From contig JAUWGH010000009.1 in NCBI GenBank assembly GCA_030606485.1, positions 42,266 through 106,265 of the forward strand: a stretch of 64,000 bases of DNA, in the 5' to 3' direction. Shown piece by piece: positions 62,042-64,000 of this stretch. A program made the position numbers and the translations under genes. Origin of the DNA: Promethearchaeota archaeon. Lineage in GTDB: Archaea > Asgardarchaeota > Lokiarchaeia > Sigyniarchaeales > SOKP01. Each line of letters starts with the position of its first letter. Position 1 is the first letter of the stretch. A model generated the notes under the pieces. The model saw only the letters and a list, made by a program, of their open reading frames with translations. It ran no database searches and was not told the origin of the DNA.

Positions 62042-62767
62042 TTGGAAGAATTGAAAAAAGAAGCAAAGGGCAAATTACCTAGACATATTGGACTTATTCT
62101 CGATGGAAATCGCCGATGGGCAAAAAAAAGAAATCTTAATATGAATTTAGGGCATTTAGCGGGATATGAAACTTTGAGGAAAATATTATTTAGTTTCTTA
62201 GATTTGGGTATTAAATATTTAAGCGTCTTTGCTTTATCAAATGAAAATGTTAAAAAAAGAAGTCCCCAAGAACTTCAATATATCTATAATCTGATAATTA
62301 ATGTAATTGATGTTATTAGTAAAGATCCGGTTATTAAAGAAGAGAAAGTTAGAATGAATGTAATAGGTAGATTATCGTTATTACCACCTGATGTGAGAGA
62401 AAAAATTAATTCACTTATTGAGACAACAAAAGATTATGACCAAAAATTTTTGAATATATGTATAATGTATGATGGCCAAGAAGAAATTATAGATGCAGTG
62501 AAAAAAATTTTAGATGATAAAATAAACTCAAAGGATGTAAATATTGATTTAATTAAAAATTATCTATATACTAAAGATTTTCCCGAATTGGATTACATTA
62601 TCCGGACAGGGATGGAAGATGGGGCAAGAATTTCAGGATTTTTATTGTGGGATGCTTCATATGCTGAATTTAAATTTCGAACTGACTTATGGCCGGATTA
62701 TAGTAAAGAAATGGTATTAGAAGATTTACAAGATTACGCAAATAGAAATAGAAGGAAGGGCAAGTGA
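62042..62767 (+). CDS. uppS: cis-prenyltransferase (undecaprenyl/dehydrodolichyl diphosphate synthase family)
   Basis: The 241-residue protein has the diphosphate-binding LPRHIGLILDGNRRWAKKR, the catalytic-region LSVFALSNENVKKR and the closing DYIIRTGMEDGARISGFLLWDASYAEFKF, which differs slightly from the usual RTSGE motif. It makes the cis-polyprenyl diphosphate used as glycosyl carrier lipid. TTG at 62042 is eight bases after AGGTGG and is preferred over GTG 62030, which lies in that site. It is divergent from the isoprenoid operon that supplies its substrate. Confidence 0.9.
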   Translation: MEELKKEAKGKLPRHIGLILDGNRRWAKKRNLNMNLGHLAGYETLRKILFSFLDLGIKYLSVFALSNENVKKRSPQELQYIYNLIINVIDVISKDPVIKEEKVRMNVIGRLSLLPPDVREKINSLIETTKDYDQKFLNICIMYDGQEEIIDAVKKILDDKINSKDVNIDLIKNYLYTKDFPELDYIIRTGMEDGARISGFLLWDASYAEFKFRTDLWPDYSKEMVLEDLQDYANRNRRKGK

Positions 62768-62894
62768 ACTTTTTTATTAGTAAATATTTAAAATCAATAA
62801 CTTTTATATTGGTGATATTAAGGTAAGATAGCAGTTTTTCACATTTTTTAAAGTATTATTAATTATACTACTAAAACCAAACATCATTTCAATT

Positions 62895-64000
62895 ATGTCT
62901 AACGTAGATCCTAATCATGTAATTTCGATCAGTGTAACCAAGTTTCCTCAAAACCTTTTAATTCCTGACGGTGAAAATTCTGTTTCCTTCCAAGTTATTA
63001 ATCAATCTGACAAGGACGAACATTTTAAATTCGTGTTTGAAGGAGAGAATCTTGAGATCGATGTTAAACCAATTGAATTTCTAGATGAGGTTCTCTTTAA
63101 ATCGGGAGAAACTAAGAAAATTGATCTACTATTGAAGCCAACAACAGACGGGTTTGGTAAATTAACAGTAAATGCCTATTGGATGAAATTAGTTGAATAC
63201 ACGGTAAAAGTTCAAAAAATAAGGGATAAGATTTCCACAAGTAGGATTACCCACATATTAAAAAATAAGCAGTTTCTCCAATCCGTTAAACGTGATAGCT
63301 TTAATCCAAAAGACTTTATAATCACATCAAGTAAAGGCGAAATTAAGAAGATTGAAAAACAAATTAAAGAATCTATAGTTAATTCTACGAAGTCACAAAA
63401 TAATAGTCAATCTTCTAGTGTTCCAAAGGGTGAAATTGATACGAATTTAACTTTACTCGCAAAATCATATCTTTCGATTGGTGAGTTTTATAAAGCGTTA
63501 GAAAGCTCACTACAGTTAACTAATGAAGATGAGAAGTTAGAACTATATTATAACCTAATTAGAGCTAATGCAACTCTTAAACTCGATAGTAGTTTACAAG
63601 TTGTTGAAAAATTAAATGATCTTAAGAAAAAAAATCAAATCGCAAAAAGTATTGCGCTTGATTATGTGAATATTGATCCTGATCAAGTGAGCAAAATTCT
63701 TTCTTTTATCAAAGAGGATTCGATAAAGGAAAATGCCATTTTTGAAGTAATTTTTATGTCTCTTGAAAAGGATTCAAATTTAGCTCTTAAGTTCACAGAG
63801 TTTATTAAAGACGAGATTGTTAAAGTTAAAGTTTTATTTAATATACTTAAGAAACTACACGAGAATAAGAATAATTCGCTAATTCTCGCAATCATTAATC
63901 AAATTAATGAGATTATTCTGAAATCCAAATTAATTAACATATCCACAGATCAAAATTATCACAATCCTGCTTATGAATACTTCAAAGAAACCATATGTAT
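62895..64000 (+). CDS. two-domain protein, 3' end cut off by the window; beta-sandwich then helical region
   Basis: The frame opens at ATG 62895 and is still open at 64000, giving at least 368 residues. Residues 1-110 look like an Ig-like beta-sandwich: NLLIPDGENSVSFQVINQSDKDEHFKFVFEGENLEIDVKP and GETKKIDLLLKPTTDGFGKLTVNAYWMKL, close in style to CARDB or COP-type adhesion domains. After a Ser/Gln-rich linker (about 165-185) the rest is helical and repeat-like (LAKSYLSIGEFYKALESSLQLTN, a TPR-like unit). There is no signal peptide, so it may be cytoplasmic. No family is recognised. The end lies outside the window. Confidence 0.7.
   Translation, partial: MSNVDPNHVISISVTKFPQNLLIPDGENSVSFQVINQSDKDEHFKFVFEGENLEIDVKPIEFLDEVLFKSGETKKIDLLLKPTTDGFGKLTVNAYWMKLVEYTVKVQKIRDKISTSRITHILKNKQFLQSVKRDSFNPKDFIITSSKGEIKKIEKQIKESIVNSTKSQNNSQSSSVPKGEIDTNLTLLAKSYLSIGEFYKALESSLQLTNEDEKLELYYNLIRANATLKLDSSLQVVEKLNDLKKKNQIAKSIALDYVNIDPDQVSKILSFIKEDSIKENAIFEVIFMSLEKDSNLALKFTEFIKDEIVKVKVLFNILKKLHENKNNSLILAIINQINEIILKSKLINISTDQNYHNPAYEYFKETIC

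Noticed and set aside
1..64000. CRISPR array, tRNA or rRNA genes
   Set aside because: No regularly spaced short repeats and no GC-rich cloverleaf-like segments were found in the AT-rich intergenic regions.

Overview
The window looks like a chromosomal segment of an AT-rich Asgard archaeon, most likely Lokiarchaeia-like. The evidence is the mixture of genes. There is a divergent actin-family protein, an MglA-type small GTPase and a roadblock/LC7 protein. The lipid-precursor pathway is archaeal: phosphomevalonate dehydratase, a UbiD-type decarboxylase, isopentenyl phosphate kinase and type 2 IPP isomerase. CofE, an archaeal-type AsnRS and GatA/GatB are present, alongside genes usually seen in bacteria (DNA gyrase, class II HMG-CoA reductase, polar amino acid ABC transporter). 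Leaderless promoters and GGTGAT/GGAGG ribosome-binding sites occur side by side. Species assignment is inference.

Layout. 1-6.5 kb: a truncated VWA protein, an AbrB-ACT regulator, a coiled-coil protein, an actin-like protein with lost catalytic residues, a helical-repeat protein ending in a catalytically dead CHAT fold, and a PLD-like protein. 6.6-11 kb: a stand-alone type IIG restriction-modification enzyme, an unknown protein and an MglA-like GTPase. 11-16.4 kb: a visibly GC-richer island (amino acid ABC transporter plus threonine dehydratase-like enzyme) bracketed by a 115-bp direct repeat; the right copy is the start of a phosphodiesterase gene. 17-20 kb: an ABC-2 exporter operon. 20-31.4 kb: gyrBA, a dihydropteroate synthase-like gene, cofE, asnS, gatA, gatB and a roadblock gene. 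31.5-38.6 kb: acetyltransferase, oxidoreductase, then a 1147-aa repeat-built surface protein bracketed by two copies of an SCP2-like gene, the left one frameshifted. 38.6-48.4 kb: catabolic genes and transporters (crotonase, M24 peptidase, SDR, three GPH/MFS carriers, sugar isomerase, BKACE). 49-63 kb: DUF362 iron-sulfur protein and the isoprenoid block. The window ends inside a two-domain protein.

The isoprenoid block is a nine-gene minus-strand operon (HMG-CoA synthase, MVD-like, HMG-CoA reductase, UbiD-type decarboxylase, phosphomevalonate dehydratase large and small subunits, mevalonate kinase, IPK, IDI-2). It encodes the path from acetoacetyl-CoA to IPP/DMAPP except for the thiolase. A convergent trans-prenyltransferase and a divergent cis-prenyltransferase flank it, supplying lipid and glycosyl-carrier chains.

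The most unusual observation is translational. At least three genes (MglA-like GTPase, threonine dehydratase, SDR), and probably the ABC ATPase and DUF362 genes, have no in-frame ATG, GTG or TTG where homology demands the start. In the three clear cases a Shine-Dalgarno-like motif sits 5-7 nt before an in-frame ATT or ATA. Taking these as the starts restores the GTPase P-loop, the dehydratase N-terminus and the SDR Rossmann motif. The second notable pattern is that two cargo regions are each bracketed by direct repeats with a decayed left copy and an intact right copy.
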